A model generated the notes under the pieces. The model did no database searches, was not told where the DNA came from, and worked only from the letters and a program-made list of their open reading frames with translations. A stretch of DNA of 5,661 nucleotides, from NCBI GenBank assembly GCA_011375245.1, contig DRMA01000105.1:1-5661 (forward strand), in the 5' to 3' direction. Made by a program: the position numbers and the translations under genes. The stretch is from Thiothrix sp. (GTDB taxonomy: Bacteria > Pseudomonadota > Gammaproteobacteria > Thiotrichales > Thiotrichaceae). Positions 5,451 through 5,661 of this stretch are shown here, in pieces; position 1 is the first letter of the stretch, and each line of letters begins with the position of its first letter.

Positions 5451-5490
5451 AGAGGAAGCCAATGAAGTTATTTCATTGGCTTCCTCTTTA
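5451..5490 (+). terminator. Strong intrinsic terminator after dsbC
   Basis: A perfect 16-bp stem pairs AGAGGAAGCCAATGAA (5451-5466) with TTCATTGGCTTCCTCT (5472-5487) around the five-base loop GTTAT, followed by a T-rich run (TTTATTTAT). It begins 40 bases after the dsbC stop and should end the preceding transcription unit. Confidence 0.9.
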
Positions 5491-5492
5491 TT

Positions 5493-5512
5493 TATGGTGA
5501 ATAGACACCATA
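5493..5512. repeat. Inverted repeat upstream of the ferredoxin gene
   Basis: TATGGTG (5493-5499) and CACCATA (5506-5512) are perfect complements with a six-base centre. The repeat lies just after the terminator and about 50 bases upstream of the predicted -10 box of the ferredoxin gene. An operator or a minor second hairpin are both possible; no known regulator site is matched. Confidence 0.35.
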
Positions 5513-5559
5513 GTCTTGAGAATAACGACCCGTGAATTGTGTGGTTTTTTTGCTATGGC

Positions 5560-5568
5560 TGCTAGAAT
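5560..5568 (+). promoter_or_regulatory. Predicted extended -10 promoter of the ferredoxin gene
   Basis: TGC at 5560-5562 followed by TAGAAT (5563-5568, five of six) makes an extended -10 element. No good -35 box is present at the usual spacing, which extended -10 promoters tolerate. Transcription would start near 5575, about 27 bases before the ATG. Confidence 0.42.
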
Positions 5569-5601
5569 AGTGGTTAATTAATAACGAAAGAGGGAAGTAC
5601 C

Positions 5602-5661
5602 ATGTCATTACTCATTACTGATGAATGTATCAATTGTGATGTTTGTGAACCAGAATGCCCC
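5602..5661 (+). CDS. yfhL: YfhL-type 4Fe-4S ferredoxin, 5' part only
   Basis: Only the first 20 codons are in the window and the frame is open to the right edge. The sequence begins MSLLITDECINCDVCEPECP, with the cluster-binding pattern C9-x2-C12-x2-C15-x3-C19-P of bacterial 2[4Fe-4S] ferredoxins. The start closely resembles E. coli YfhL (MALLIT.KCINCDMCEPECP), a small cytoplasmic electron carrier with two 4Fe-4S clusters. A good ribosome site, GAGGGA (5590-5595), is six bases before the ATG. The gene is separated from dsbC by a strong terminator and has its own promoter, so it belongs to a different transcription unit. The second cluster motif and the C-terminal extension that would confirm the subfamily lie outside the window. 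Confidence 0.9.
   Translation, partial: MSLLITDECINCDVCEPECP

Overview
The window is AT-rich bacterial chromosome, and every convincing gene lies on the + strand. The genes point to a low-GC proteobacterium, gamma or beta. There is a XerD whose catalytic residues are spaced exactly as in E. coli XerD, a DsbC directly downstream of it (E. coli also has xerD-dsbC), and the first 20 codons of a YfhL-type 4Fe-4S ferredoxin with the start typical of that family. I cannot name the genus from sequence alone.

Layout. Positions 1-811 hold a probable promoter, a possible six-residue leader peptide and a 199-residue basic protein with two AP2/integrase-arm-like modules, probably DNA-binding. Positions 812-982 hold AGACTAT repeats, a good extended -10 promoter and a 66-nt imperfect hairpin. 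These form the control region of a 454-residue M17 (leucyl aminopeptidase-type) metallopeptidase at 983-2347. Positions 2348-2589 contain a strong promoter inside an inverted repeat, followed by a three-tier 68-nt hairpin. After this comes a compact cluster: a 181-residue membrane-anchored protein with two Cys-hairpin repeats, a YjcF/ElaA-like GNAT acyltransferase, and xerD, which starts on the last base of the GNAT stop codon. dsbC follows after 111 bases with a good ribosome binding site. A perfect 16-bp terminator closes the unit at 5451-5487. The ferredoxin gene then starts with its own promoter and runs off the right edge.

How the genes relate. The M17 peptidase and the GNAT enzyme are cytoplasmic housekeeping-type enzymes. 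XerD resolves chromosome dimers at dif together with XerC. DsbC reshuffles wrong disulfides in the periplasm. The 181-residue protein carries two Cys pairs on the periplasmic side, so it is a conceivable DsbA/DsbC client, but that is inference.

The least expected content is regulatory. Two predicted promoters each place a roughly 66-68 nt stem-loop 6-7 nt after the likely transcription start. One is flanked by AGACTAT repeats that also occur in front of the AP2-like gene. I see no mobile element, CRISPR array, tRNA or rRNA, and no clear evidence of a wholly new system. The structured leaders, the AP2-like protein and the Cys-repeat protein deserve the closest look.
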